Assembly: GCA_947179485.1 (NCBI GenBank)
Contig: OX359245.1
Span: 33,963,067 to 34,027,066 of the forward strand
Reading direction: 5' to 3'
DNA from: Allacma fusca
Taxonomy: Eukaryota; Arthropoda; Collembola; Symphypleona; Sminthuridae
Length of the DNA stretch: 64,000 nucleotides
Shown here piece after piece: positions 11,546-23,583 of the stretch (position 1 is the first letter of the stretch; each line of letters opens with the position of its first letter). The notes beneath the pieces are model-generated. The model saw nothing but the letters and a program-made list of their open reading frames with translations. It made no database searches and had not been told where the DNA came from. The translations under genes and the position numbers were made by a program.

Positions 11546-12239
11546 TAATTATATTACTTATTCACTGGGGTGTGTGATTAAATCTCAACATTAATAATTT
11601 GAAAGACAGCAAACTGACGCGACATGTGAGTCTGCTAGGTTCTCTCTACCTGACCTGACTTACTTTGCTTCGTTTGTTGGTCCCTTGTTTTTGTCTAATA
11701 TAATTGCAAGGTTGGGAATATTGTGAATATATGGTGGATTCTACGGATTGTACCTCCTAATATATGCGGATGCCACTATACTTTTCTACTGTATAGCGTA
11801 AATGTAATCCCACGAAAAATTTAAGCATGCAAATATAATGAGAATGTGGTCTATAAGAGGAAACTACTATATAGGAAATTCACTAGTACAATGTTATGCG
11901 TTGATAGTCATTCCCAAGGTTTCATTTGATAACATGAGATTTTTAATCAACCGATTATCTCAACATCTTGATAATGGAGAGACGAACTATACAACACATC
12001 TTGAGTGGCAAAAGTGACAGTAGTGACACAAAAAGTGTAATCTGTATTTTCTGGTGCAAATTGTGCAGATTCGTTTAATTTGACTGCAAATTTTGCATGA
12101 TAAATTTTTCCTTGCGAAATTGACACTAATGATATTTGATACCTCAAATTTTCAACAAGGTGTCTCCTGTTATATTTGATTTCATAAGCAAATTTCATTT
12201 TTGTCAGTTGAGGATTTAAATAACATTTAAACATGTTAA

Positions 12240-12420
12240 TCCAATTATACTTTCCATATGATGCATTCATGAGCATTTATCATTTTATTTTTTAGGTCGT
12301 AAATAACATAAATTCTAGCAAGAGTAGATATAGATAGGATGATCCGGAAATAGCCATTGAAAATGTTTACCAGATTCAGACCGAAGTGGCCAGATTGGTT
12401 ATCTGGGTTAAATAGCTGAC
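12240..12420 (-). other. conserved open segment shared with 27,361-27,565
   Basis: Minus-strand frame containing GHFGLNLVNIFNGYF and ARIYVIYDLKNKM, open for about 55 codons and ending at a stop near 12,258. The copy near 27.4-27.6 kb keeps a corresponding open frame (GHIGLNPVEILNSYF, GRIRASYDLKMK). Conservation of the frame between two diverged copies suggests a former exon, perhaps of a chemoreceptor paralogue. A 109-codon minus frame at 11,947-12,276 follows in another phase and is of uncertain status. I do not recognise a domain. Confidence 0.35.
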
Positions 12421-12831
12421 ATCTCGGACAAATTTATCTTCCCGTAGTTGTAACGGCAGGCCTTGATTAAACGTTACATTATTTACGCACATATCACAAG
12501 ATTCGGTTCACGGAAGCAGATACCAACATAGGATCCCACTTTCTAAATTGTGAACTGATTCGCAATGTATTATATACGAAATGGTCTTGACAATCACCAA
12601 AAGAGTATACGTAGATATTTAATAATATTTAAAAATATCAGTACGTAAAACGGTGCTTTTACTAACTTCAAAACAGTTGCAAAGGCAGATCAAAGTCAAT
12701 ATTCATTACTACAACCGCATTAAAATCAATTATCAAAACTTGTTGTGATTAAATATAGATATGCAATTATTTAAGTTTAAATATTTTAGTAATTCGGATT
12801 CTAACAACACACATGCATTGAAAAAGCGGGT

Positions 12832-14310
12832 TCAAGAAAGTAAAATTGTTAAAGTCCAGTCCTGAATGGTGTGCATAGCTGAGAAAATTATTCCTTTATC
12901 AAAATGGAAAAAATGTCCACAAGCGATCTTGATTGGTTGCAAAGCACTAAGGTGTAATTTATTGTGCTTATAGTTGTATATACTTCTCCAGCGAAACAGT
13001 ATCTCCTGCGATTCTTCATAAATGTTTCCCGAAAATTGGTTATAAACAACACCGACAGCAAAATTCGTGAAAACAAGCGCAACATCTGGAATTATAAAGT
13101 ACCATTGGTGGGTTCGTATCAAGATAACTAACGAAGCTGTTAATGCCAACATCCATGTTAATTGTACCACTGGGCCCACGTCAGAGCATAAGGCGTTAAA
13201 TGTTGTCACCAGTATTTGTACTTGACGGTATTCTTCAATAAATATCTTCATATGCCACACTCCCTTGTTCCCAGTTTTCAAAGAAACCTGGCACCTAAAA
13301 TTAAATTTAGCGTTTGATAACAAAATTGAAATGAAAATTAACAATGTTCATAGTAAACATTAATATTGTTCAGTTTGTGAAGTATGATTATTGCGACGGT
13401 AGTCTTTATAACATTTCGACATTATGCAAACAATGACTGGTTCACACTGAAAATTTTGCGACCAAATCAAAAAGTTGTGTACACGTGTGTTATCGAATGT
13501 GCTATTTCTTGACAAAATTAGGTATCTGATTCATACAACTTACAAATGATCCCGAATAGCGCCTCTAATAACAACTAGGCACGGAAGAGCAGTGCTGTAG
13601 CCAGTTACAAAAATCAGAGTTAGACCTGTCGTTACCATATATGTAATCACCAAAGATGACACAACGTACTTAAATGCACCGAGCGGTGTCGTTATTGGAA
13701 ACCGCATTTGAAATATATGTAGTGGCAAATAGGGATACGCCATTAAAATAAAAATCCACAACATGAAACTAGTAGCACTACAATAAATCACTTGAGCAAC
13801 GATGTCAAATGCTGAATTTCCTTGAGTCTTCTTATCTGGAAAATAGAAACGTCTTTCCATTTGTAAATATGAGATTTGTGTCAACATGAAATGGCACATC
13901 CCATAGCAAAATATTTAAACACTCGATTTCTTACCTTCGAAGCACCTGTAGAATATGAAATATTGATTGTACAAAACCGGGAGGAGCTCGTACATATAAA
14001 TCGACTTCAAATAGATGCATGTACAAAGGAAAACCTGTGCACAATTTGCAATAGTCATTGCCTGAATGTGAAGATCCAATTGATACCATTGATTAGTTAC
14101 CCACAGTTGGGTTAGTCGGTACCAAAAATTGCACGTAAATCCACCGAAACAAACCATTGATAGAATCCAAATCGCAAATCGACATCTGCTTTTCGCAACC
14201 TCGGGACGGTTTTGAATAAAATTCCACTTGATAGGTAGACACCCAGTGTAATGACCCCAAAGTATACCATATTTTAAATATCGGGTAGACAACGGTCCCA
14301 ATACGTGCAT
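12832..14310 (-). CDS. 7-TM chemoreceptor-like protein (gustatory-receptor type), three exons
   Basis: Exons on the minus strand: 14310-13935, 13835-13544 and 13294-12832. The donors (GTAAGAAA, GTAAGTTG) and acceptors (TTTTCCAG, AATTTTAG) have phases that join (1, then 2), giving 376 residues plus stop, the usual length for insect gustatory receptors. Hydrophobic segments fit about seven helices: FAIWILSMVCFGGFTCNFWY, TIANCAQVFLCTCIYL, SATSFMLWIFILMAYPYL, VVSSLVITYMVTTGLTLIFV, LTWMLALTASLVILI, IIPDVALVFTNFAVGVVY, and a C-terminal helix. The expected role is a ligand-gated channel in chemosensory neurons. Identification rests on length, topology and the presence of paralogous fragments at 21.0, 23.5 and 37.4-38.1 kb, not on a diagnostic motif. 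Another multi-pass membrane family is possible. No lesion was seen. Confidence 0.6.
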
Positions 14311-15044
14311 TTTTGATAAATGAAGATGCGTCTTGAATGTGCACTTTGTAAATCTAAACCAAGAATACTGTCGGTAATACGTAGCTTGATGTTTTATATC
14401 ATTCTGGATAATGGCTTTGGTTTTTTCAAATTAAAGATAATTTGATCGCAATGGTTTTATGCCCGCATATTTAGGTTTCATTTCGGTATTTTATATATCG
14501 GTCATAGTTTAATGTTAATGCTCAGCAGTCATGTCGATTCAAATGGGGTTTAAATATGCAGATTGAGTCGTAATATTCTCATATGAATGCATGAAACTTT
14601 TGATACTTTTCAAATAGTTCGGTGAGTAGGATATGTTGAGATATTTGTTCTAGAATATTTTGTAATTCTGTTGGGGGTTTAAGAGTTAAGCGAATCCAAA
14701 CTTGGAAATTCTAATTTAGTGTAACAAATCGCGAAATTTGTACAGGGTGTGGTATTATATATATTATTGCAAGAGACAGGAAGCTCTATAGTCTATATTT
14801 CAAAGCAGAAATGACATAGTTAAGGAAAACAGACAGCAGTTAGTTTCAGGGCTTGACGTCAACAAAACTAATGCTTCTTTCAAACCTTTTCCATCCTGTG
14901 TTCGAGAAGGTTTACTAAAGAATAGAAATGGGACAATAGATATTTACTGCAATTTTGGGTACGAATTCGTACCCTTGTTTCTGCGCCTTCTATATAATTT
15001 TATTATAGTATTTGGAAGACATTCAAGTTAGAAAATTTTATTAA
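14311..15044. other. 5' flank of chemoreceptor gene, nothing further supported
   Basis: AT-rich. The frame of exon 1 stays open for about 20 codons upstream of the chosen ATG (14310), but the paralogue at 38.1 kb has a stop just upstream, so the shared MHxLGP start is preferred. No convincing TATA box was identified. Confidence 0.4.
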
Positions 15045-15345
15045 ATTTGGTTCGAAGAACACATCTATTTGAAGTTTAGTTTTTTCGAACTGAATGATTA
15101 CATTACTTTTGTCAATACATTTGGGTTTTATTGCAATGGTCTACATGTCGAGCATACTTTAACCTGCTGTGCAATATTATTAATTTAAATTGATACATTA
15201 AATTAGTACAGTCAATTGGAAAAATGTTTATGCAGCATTAATATTGACGCTTTTATGCAACTCAGGCAACTTATATAAGTGATATATTTGAGCGCACAAA
15301 TATGTAATGTTGTTCGAGTTGATTCCCATGAGAATCTTAACGCTT
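15045..15345. repeat. direct repeat, partner of 31,722-32,005
   Basis: Shares TTCGAAGAACACA, GTCAATACATTTGGGTTT and TGCTGTGCAATATTA blocks, in the same order, with 31,722-32,005. It lies upstream of chemoreceptor exon-like sequence and probably travelled with it during duplication. Confidence 0.7.
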
Positions 15346-15479
15346 AACTTAGAAAGAACTCCCTTTGTACTTTGTCTTGTTCTTTCTTTTTCATTGGTAA
15401 TACTGCATGTGTTGTGTGCATTGAAATGTAAGCAGAATACACAAGTACAATAATTGCTCCAGTTCGTAAAGGCAAATAA

Positions 15480-15610
15480 AGGAGAAAATGCAGGATTAGA
15501 CATTCGATAATAGCTATCTTTAAACTCCTGGAACATTTTGGAAAGTTCAGGAACGGATTCGTATTTTGCGTTGACACATATATGTTTTGGGACGTAAAAT
15601 AATTTCAATC
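15480..15610 (-). pseudogene. possible chemoreceptor exon remnant
   Basis: Minus-strand frame with LFYVPKHICVNAKYESVPEL. The diverged copy at about 27,690-27,770 keeps a related frame (LFLVPEDTRDNAKCESISEL). Conservation at the protein level between two otherwise drifting copies argues for past coding function. I cannot place it in a known domain. A related TAGCTATCT..CTGGAAC block also occurs near 21,320. Confidence 0.3.
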
Positions 15611-15729
15611 ATTGGCGCCATGTCTTTACTACTTCACCAAAATTGTAATAAAATTTGCCAATTTAATAAACCTCACTTCTAAAAAAATCATCAAAAAATC
15701 ATGCTAGCTGATGAAACGCATCCCATCAC

Positions 15730-16595
15730 ACACGGGTTATAGAACCTGCAAATTAATTTTTCCTATCTAAATTCTCTTTCATTTTTAGGTAGGAGAAGAT
15801 TTGATTAGTTAAAGGGGAGAGCCACTTTAAATGTGAGTGGCGACGAATTTTACGCGATGATGAATTAGGCAAATTCTCTGTTCAGATCACCCGCTCATTC
15901 AAGCAGAAACATTTCTATGAAGTTTTCTGCACAGAGAGGTTTTCCTGCTGAGAGAGTGAAGGTGGCCAGTAAAAATAGTTTTTTTATTCACAACCCTGCC
16001 TCTGACCCTCTCCAGTCTGACTTCAGCTCTTACACTTGGAATACTGGTCCCATGCAGGCTACTAGTCCCAGTCCCTTCAAACAACTTTCAGGTTCACCTA
16101 ATTACCCCAATTGTTTATTTTGTATTGAAAAGTAATTTGATAGTATTAAGTTTTCGGAAGTTGGTTGGAACAATTTATTAAAACGTTTAGATTACGCAAT
16201 ATTACTGGTTACATGTATTATTAGGCTGCGTTGAAGTAAGGTCATGCATGACCCGCAGAACCTTGGTTTTGACAGATACTAATGCGTAGTTCAATTTTAT
16301 TGAATGACATGTACTGCACTATTGTATTAATATAAATAAAACAAACTATATTATAATATATAAAAAGCATAGTATTTCTGTAAATATTTAAATTAAATAT
16401 TGTTTTGTGAAACAGCCCAAGTACCCCCTACCAGTGCTGATCGTTTCTATCTCAGTTATTCTACTTTATCCTTAAATTGTGAGAATCCGGCTACTATTAA
16501 TTCTATTCTACTTTCCAGAATTTTTCGTTTCTCTGTATTTCACTTCTACGCCTTTACTAATGCTTTAAATTCTGCTACTACTTCTATATTTTCTG
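15730..16595 (+). repeat. duplicated block, partner of 27,890-28,762
   Basis: Collinear with 27,890-28,762. It contains a pyrimidine tract and TTTTAG, the GAGAGCCAC repeat, then a plus-strand segment whose translation is similar in both copies: FPAERVKVASKNSFFIH...PLQSDFSSYTW here, FPAEREKVVSKNDFFIH...PLQSDISSYTW there. It ends in CTATTAATTCTATTCTACTT pyrimidine-rich DNA. The partner copy is interrupted by the CGGATC element at 28,763. The coding-like part (about 15,935-16,045) may be an old exon; its function is unknown. Confidence 0.7.
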
Positions 16596-16998
16596 CCTAG
16601 TACAGTGTATTATATTTCATAACCTTAGCTTTTCTTACATTCACAGGGTGGCAGTTTAAATGACTTCAACATTGTTAACTGTATTGTAATTGTTTTAATG
16701 ATACGTTTAGTATGCATGTACGAATTTATATGCGCATGTTATGCAACTTCTACTTTTACTATCTGCTCTTGTATTGCCTGTCTATTCTATTTCTAATGAT
16801 ACCACAGAATGTTAACTTGACAGTTAATAATAAACAGTTAAATACCTCTACTCTACTTGCAAGATTAGAAATTTGGTTTCTATTTACATGTAAATACTTC
16901 TACTGGATGAATATTCGTGTTACCTCTATTCTGTTTCTACTCTTTTTGACTTATTTGTCTCGAATTCTACTTTATTTTTCCTTCTACTTCTATTGTCG

Positions 16999-17249
16999 GT
17001 AGAGTAGACCTGCCTGCACCTGTACCGTTAGAAAATTTTATAGCATCATTAAATCCAGAAACTGAACTCACCTTGATATATACAAAGGTGGAGGTGGATC
17101 TTAGTATAAAACCCAAAATATGTCGTAGTAATTTCAGTCGTAAAAAGTTAGACTGTTATAACTTATGCAAATTATTTCATCAGTTACATTTTTTGAAACA
17201 ATCAATGCAGTATTGGCTTAGGGACTACATGATTTTGTGTAATAGTTAG
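16999..17249 (+). other. possible orphan exon (about 80 open codons)
   Basis: A long pyrimidine-rich tract (16,915-16,997, TTCTACTTC-type) leads to GTCGGTAG, an acceptor-like site. After it a frame stays open to TAG at about 17,247-17,249, with PAPVPLENFIASLNPETELT and KKLDCYNLCKLFHQLHFLK. There is no ATG in phase. It could be the last exon of a gene whose other exons were lost, or a retroelement scrap. A short part (GTAAAAAGT..GACTGTTATAACTTA) recurs at 27,275. Confidence 0.3.
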
Positions 17250-18814
17250 CTGTTTATTTTCTGTTATCAAAAATTGCGGATTAATCTGTATTGGCTTTAA
17301 ATTTAAAAATCGTGGCGGACAACGTTGATGTTGGTTTGTAAAAACTTCGTCGAATTAAACGATCAAGAAGTAAATATTTTTTCCTATATGTCGAGTACAG
17401 AAACCGTGTTTACTGGGTATTCTATGATTACAAATTCATAGTAGCAGAATTCATGGCATTTAACGTTTCAATGTTTTGTGAGTATAAAGTGATCATTTAC
17501 AAATTTTGCACGAGTGATTTGCATTGTTAAAATTTGCGTGGTGCTACCAGATGTGCATACAATGTAAGAACTAATTGTTGGTAATTTTGATGCAGATTTT
17601 ATACAGATTATTCTCATTATCATTAAATTAGGTCAAAGTTTTCGGTAAACCAGTCATCGAACACGTGGTGTAATTCAGGCAATTTGAGAGAAATAAAGTA
17701 GCTTAATTTTCTTACTCTAGTTTAATGGTTGGGAAATATGATTAGATCTATATTTAAATTTGGATTGTAAACACTCACATTGACGAGGTCATACGAGAAG
17801 AAAAAATGTTGCTTAACTTTGCGAAAAAATATTCATTGCAATGTTATGACGGTATCTAGATGTAAGAATTTCCAAATAAATATTTGTATCAAATTAGTTC
17901 TGTTTCTAGCAGTTTATAACTTGGCGTTAAATAATAAAAGTAAAATAACGTCGCATTTTCAAAAACTTTTTTCCATATTTTGGGAGCTCTCTAAATACGT
18001 TAATTAATTTTTAGGTCCCAGTTATTTGGTATGCTAAATTTAGTAAGAAGCTGTGTATTCAAAATGCAGGGTGAATATGCTGAAAGTATTCACAATATCA
18101 AAATTGCCATCAAATTATAATACCCATATGCCATTTACATTTATGAAAACCATGAGCAGAAAGCATATTTTTCTGTGCTGGCTGACCAACATTAACCAAT
18201 TTAAGGCTCAACTAACGTTAAATGCATCTACACAATACTGAATAAAATTTCCTGTAAAGTGCTTCTGATTTACAATTTACCGATTTTTTAACAAAGTTAT
18301 GAATGCTAATTGCACGGTCATTTGCCGCTTTTTATTTTGTTGTAGTAATTTTTTTCAAACCATACAGCAAAATATTGTAATTGGGCTCGTAAATATGTAT
18401 AGAATTACTTTACGTTCTAGTCGTAATAAATAAATCGTATAAATATTTAAACTCAAGGAAACCATAAAGACTACATTGTAAAATTTTGAAAAAGTGCATA
18501 TTTCTGTCTGCCGTAAGTCAAATCGGGGAAAATCCGAAACGGGGTCAGGCGTTAGCCAGCATGCAAGCATTGCTTGCTCGTCGTTGTAGTAGATCAGGAG
18601 AGGAGGTTTCAGCGAACATAAATACACAGGCAGCGCTTTCGTTGAACACAGAAAGCTCTATCACGCTCCATGTCCATTCCTTGGGACCGTGCCGCAGCTC
18701 AACTAGTCACAAATTATTTTTTGAATAATTTGGGATTGGTTGGTTGTAGCTTAATAATCTTTGGCCTCAATATTAGGGCCGCTATTTAAAATGTATGTAC
18801 ATTACATGTGTATA
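17250..18814. other. intergenic, duplicated and unassigned sequence
   Basis: 17,455-17,690 matches 11,320-11,545. The rest is AT-rich with short unsupported frames. A GC-richer patch at 18,500-18,700 contains open frames on both strands, but I cannot assign it to a family. Confidence 0.4.
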
Positions 18815-18822
18815 GCCGAAAC

Positions 18823-20383
18823 CAGTGTTGCGACCAATTGCAAATAATATTTTAAAATTCAATTTCAAATCCGAATCAAACCAAATACAAATAGGCATTT
18901 TCTAATAAATTGGTTTATCGAATCAAATTCAGTTGTGTTTTTAATTTGAAATTGGTTTTGAAATAGGGGTGAAATTCAAATCAAGTATTAATTTGTCATT
19001 TGAAAACCAAATCAATTTCGAATCCAGATTGACTTAATGCAAAATTTGAATTTGAAATTGGTTTTGAACTTGGGTATTAATTGTATCGCATAAAATCTAA
19101 AACATTGAAAGCTTCTGGACTATCAAACAAATGATTTTGTGCATCGCTCATCGCAAGATGAGCTTAAATCTTACCAGGTACCAAAATTATTATAAAACAA
19201 AAATCAAATTGTATAATGGAAGAACAGGGAGATACTCAATATCCAGCAGTTGGCGAAACTTCAGTAATTCAGGTTCGAAAAGCGGGTCCATCGCCCACAA
19301 CCATTTCAAGATCAAAGATTTGATGCATTCAATGCAATTATTGCAAGTAATTACTAGTACACATACAAAATGTTAAACAATCAAAATATTTTCAAGTATA
19401 GTTCTTGAATGCAAAGCCGGTCACCGAATTTTCATACAAGAAACATAATCAGTATGTATTCAAACGAAGAGTAAACGAGTTGATTAGTATTATTTTTACA
19501 GCCGAATTTTGTTAAGGATCCCAAGTACACCACAGTAATTTCTTGGCACGCTTAATTTATTTAAGTTCTTCTTTGCCCTTTTCTTTTTTAATTAATGCTG
19601 TATACATTGTAATTTAGGACTATTAAAACCTATTGAAAGTATTACATCCCCGAAGAAATGCCTACTAATTTTGAACCGGAACACGATGTTCTGTATGAAA
19701 GTCTAATGAATCGGCCTAATCGTAATTCAACGGATGAATTGAAAACGTATTTAGCTGCGTCTAGTGCCGTTTCCTCATGAAAAATGGGGTGCTTTGTTAT
19801 TGGAAGGTTATAGTTTAAATTAAAATTAACACAATAAATAAGTTGAACTACTATTTTGGCAACTAGTAACTTGTTTTATGAAAATGAACACATTCCATAA
19901 TGTGTCAAAAAGGGCTACATTTGTTTAGGAGCTTCAACAACTGTTTGAATGTGGAGTTCTTATTCGCAACAGTTACCGACTTGCTGACTGTCAAAATGAT
20001 GCTAATGCATGCTTTTGCTACTTAAACTTGTAAAAAGGCTTAATACAGTTGTTAGCGAAATGCTCAGTGAGCTTAGTGAGTAGACTTGTTTGGCTGGCGT
20101 GTACTCAACCATACTCACCTGTTTGGGATAGCTTAAACTTGAAAACCAAGTTCAAATCCAATTTCAAATCAAATGCAATTTCGGATAATTTGTCGATTTG
20201 AAATGCAAATAAAATTCGGACTCAAATGAAACACTGCATTTGGTTTGATCAAATCGGTTATTTATTCAATTGATTTGGTTTTTCAAATCCAAATCAATTT
20301 AGGAGTCGTGAATAAATTGCATTTGAAATCCGGATTCAAATGCAATTTCGGATCTGAAAATGTTTGATTTGGTCGCAACATTG
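18823..20383. mobile_element. hAT-like non-autonomous element with TTTGAAAT arrays; TSD GCCGAAAC
   Basis: Perfect 8-bp target duplication GCCGAAAC at 18815-18822 and 20384-20391. The inverted ends are CAGTGTTGCGACCAA and, reverse-complemented from the right, CAATGTTGCGACCAA (14 of 15). Both subterminal zones (18,835-19,060 and 20,130-20,365) are filled with AATTTGAAATTGG, CAAATCAAAT and similar words. The middle has no transposase frame. The CAGTG start and 8-bp duplication are classic hAT traits. Confidence 0.9.
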
Positions 20384-20458
20384 GCCGAAACAAATACTTC
20401 TTTATGGGAATGGCAGTTTAAAAAATCATTGCTACGCGATAATTTGAGGCTTCGCGTA

Positions 20459-20859
20459 GGGTGGCGTCAGCCAAAGTAGGATAAATTTTAGTTTTTTTTT
20501 CGGAATTTCAGATTTTGTTTCAAAAAACTATCCGGCCGACTTCAATCGCATAAACAGTAACCATTACTTTTTACATAAGCAATATTCATAAAAAGTTTCA
20601 TTGAAATCGATTCAGTAGCTTTAGAGATAACAGTCATTTGACATCAAGTCCAAAATGTGAAGAATTTTTTTCAAAAAAACTATCTGGCAGATTGCAACCA
20701 AACACGAACTGAGCCTTACTTTTGATACAAGTAATGCACATAAACATTTTCATTGAAATCGGTTCAGTAATTTTTGTGTAATCGTGCGGAGGGACACACG
20801 TACGTACGGACGTACGGACGTACGGTCAAGACTATTTTACTAGGGGGCTGACGCCACCC
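20459..20859. mobile_element. TA-flanked inverted-repeat element (Tc1/mariner-like MITE)
   Basis: The ends are GGGTGGCGTCAGCC and its exact reverse complement, flanked by TA on both sides. It carries a TACGGACG tandem run near the right end. A copy in the opposite orientation lies at about 34,080-34,806. The sequence just outside the left end (GCGATAATTTGAGG) is also shared with that copy, so the true border may lie about 25 bases further left. Confidence 0.65.
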
Positions 20860-20952
20860 TAAAAACAGATTCACCTAGTATTTAAAGCATATGATAGTAT
20901 TTAGTATTAAATCAATAATTATTTTTTAAAATGAACCTACACACGTGTGTCT

Positions 20953-21094
20953 GAGATGCGAGACGAGATTTGCTTTTCGCAACTTCGGGGCGGTTTTGGA
21001 GAAAATTACACTTGATATGTAGACACCCCGTGTAATGACTCCAAAGTATGCCATACTTTAGATAACGGGTAAACAACGGCCCGAATATGTGCAT
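20953..21094 (-). pseudogene. chemoreceptor exon-1 fragment
   Basis: About 47 codons from the ATG at 21094 (MHIFGPLFTRYLKYGILWSH and NFLQNRPEVAKS) closely match the first 47 residues of the gene at 12.8-14.3 kb. Similarity stops abruptly before the first membrane helix, and no further exons follow. It is a truncated duplicate. Confidence 0.85.
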
Positions 21095-21599
21095 CCTTAA
21101 TTAAAGGAGGATATGTGTCTTGAATGTACACGGGGCAAATTTGAACCGAGAATACTGCTGGTAATAAATATGTTGTCGTTTCATACTAGTCTATGTTTTG
21201 GCTTCAGTTTTCTTAATAAATTTCATTGATTTCAATTGCTTTATGTCAACACATTTGGGTTTCGTATTAATGTCCTACACACAACAGACAACGCAGAACT
21301 CATCCAGTCAATAATAGCTATCTATATACGTATATTTTCTGGAACCGTGAATTTCCTGTACAGCGTGATTTTCCATTATTGATTATATTGGCATGCTTAA
21401 ATTCTACTTATCATTACGTATATATTATAATTGCCATGATATACATGCATTGGCATGTATTTTAACATCCCTTGAAAACCCTTATATAGGAAATTGCTTG
21501 AAGAACTTTTATACTTTAGGTGTCCTTCTTTATTACATTTTTAAAACTGTGATAAAAACCCGCAATAATTATTATTATATCTGACTGCATTATATTTCG

Positions 21600-22680
21600 T
21601 TTTTAGGCAGGAAAGAAAGTCTGATTCGTTAAAGCGATGAGTTTCGGAACCTATGGGTGACGAGATAAAATGTATGCCATGTTTTCTGCCTGAAAAAAAT
21701 TATGCCTCATATTAAAAGTTGCGGAAATGTTTTATACATTTTCACTACCTCCGTTCATTTTATAAATGTTCACGTACACACACAATTATTATTTACACTC
21801 TTCCAGAAACAGAGGCACAGTCTTACCACATTGGCACTTTTAACCCTATTAAATTTGAACCTGAAGAACCCGTATCTCCGTCTTTCATGAGGGATCAACA
21901 AATTAATCCCAAATTTTCATTTTGCATTCCCTTCCAGCGTCAAGGACGAGATTTCAAATAGAATAGCTACGTTATGACATGTGTGTTAACCAACGAAGAT
22001 TGGAAATCATGCTTCGTTTCTTGTGTCTCATATGGTTCCCCGGATCTTATTATGACGACATTATTAGGCCCCAAACGTTTTAAAGCCAAACTACTAGGAG
22101 ACATTTTATCAGCCAACGAATGCATTGATGAAACCCTTTATCTGTTTTTTTATAAAGAAGCCAACAGGACACCGTGTTTCATAAAATGAATTGTGATTTA
22201 CTTGAGAACAAGTTAAATGAATAACATAGTAGATTGTCCCCACTAAACAAGACATTTTCCGGGTCACACACGTTGTCTCATGTGAGCATAATCATTTTAT
22301 TTTGACACTGGAAGTCATGTTTTTGTTTTATCCAACAGAATCGTTTCCTTAGTGTTCTCTGTTTTACCTTCAACAGTTCAGAAACAGAATAATCAATCTC
22401 ATCTCCTCGAAATTATATTTGAAAACCCCGGGCATTTACACAGCCTCGGAGATTTCGAATTTTCCGAACATTTTTTAAAATCTACTCGATTTACCAGGTC
22501 AATTTACAATTGAGAAGGTTAATGGCACCAGCCTATAACCCCTTCTCCGGGAAGAATCGTTCCCTCTTTACACAAAAATCCGAGCCTGTTGTGGCCCAAA
22601 TGTTTGAAGTAAACTGGAAATTTGATGGAAATGGATGCAAACAACGTTTGATACAAGCCCTGTGATTTAAAATGTTTTAT
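21600..22680 (+). pseudogene. decayed coding region of unknown family
   Basis: After a TTTTAGGCAGG acceptor-like site and the GTGGGTGACGAGA repeat, several plus-strand segments look like former protein. These are PETEAQSYHIGTFNPIKFE (about 21,800-21,960), WKSCFVSCVSYGSPDLIMT (about 22,000-22,185) and, in other frames, HLLEIIFENPGHLHSLGDFE (about 22,400-22,510) and FEVNWKFDGNGCKQRLI (about 22,600-22,660). Stops and frame changes separate them. I do not recognise the family. Confidence 0.45.
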
Positions 22681-22799
22681 TGTTCTTCCGTTTTATTCTT
22701 CATGCAGGTAGTATTAACAACATCAAAAATTCCTCATTCTCCGAACTTTATTTAGTGCGTAAACCAGTATTTCGTTGACCATGATTTCGGTGTTTCTTG

Positions 22800-23580
22800 G
22801 CTATATAAACAATTCGCCACGTAGATACCTAACAAATAGTTTTAAAAAAACACACAGTTTCACGCAGACAAGTGTCAAAATACTGAATACAAATTATTGT
22901 GATTATAAATATATTGACATCCATGGGAATTAGTATTTGCATTTCATCAATGAACAGGGTAATAATAACAGGGCTTGTTTATAAATTCAATTTTGGACAA
23001 GTCTTTTTGTTTCCAAATATAAAATTTTGCATTTAGTGAAACGGTTTGCATTTAATTTAAAATACAACTAAACCCTGCAATCTCTTGATAATTTTTGAGC
23101 TACCTCGAGTTCTGAACAAATGGAGGATATACCAAGGCAGCTCTTGTGCATACTTCATATTGATCAGTGCAAGCCGAGACAAATCGAGTTTCATATGCAT
23201 CATAATTCCATAAAACTGAGAGAATCGATAATTCCCGAGATCCAGTAGTCCAGTAACAGTAGTAACAAGTCCAGTAGTGGATTATTAACAATTTAGTGGG
23301 TAATTTCTCTCAATAAATGAAATTCACATAAATGTACATAAAAAGACACATTCTTCAGGCAATAATTATATTATAATCACTACCTGCATTTCCGAATTTA
23401 AAACAGACCATCGATCATTCACCCATATTTGCGTAGCTCTGTAATTAAAATTGCCTAAATATCACCGAAGAAAAGCATTGGTAGCAACCAAAGTTTTAGG
23501 TAAGATCTGCGTTTTCGCGAATTCGGAGAAAATTCTTGCAAGATTCCACTTGATTTGCAATCATTCCATGTAATGACTAC
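22800..23580 (-). repeat. duplicated block with chemoreceptor exon-1 remnant, partner of 36,820-37,545
   Basis: Collinear with 36,820-37,545 at roughly three-quarters identity (shared ACAGTTT..GCAGACAAGTG, TTTGCATTTAATTTAAA and TGAGCTACCT..GTTCTGAACAAATGG). At its right end, on the minus strand (23,580-23,410), is a broken first-exon copy: HYMEWLQIKWN, EFAKTQ, then in another frame YRATQIWVNDRW, aligning with the intact gene's YRLTQLWVTNQW. It contains a frameshift and stop. Confidence 0.75.
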
Positions 23581-23583
23581 AAA

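Noticed and set aside
20790-20826. ACGTACGGACGTACGGACG repeat considered as a CRISPR-like or satellite array
   Set aside because: Only a few immediate tandem units inside the TA-flanked element, no spacers.
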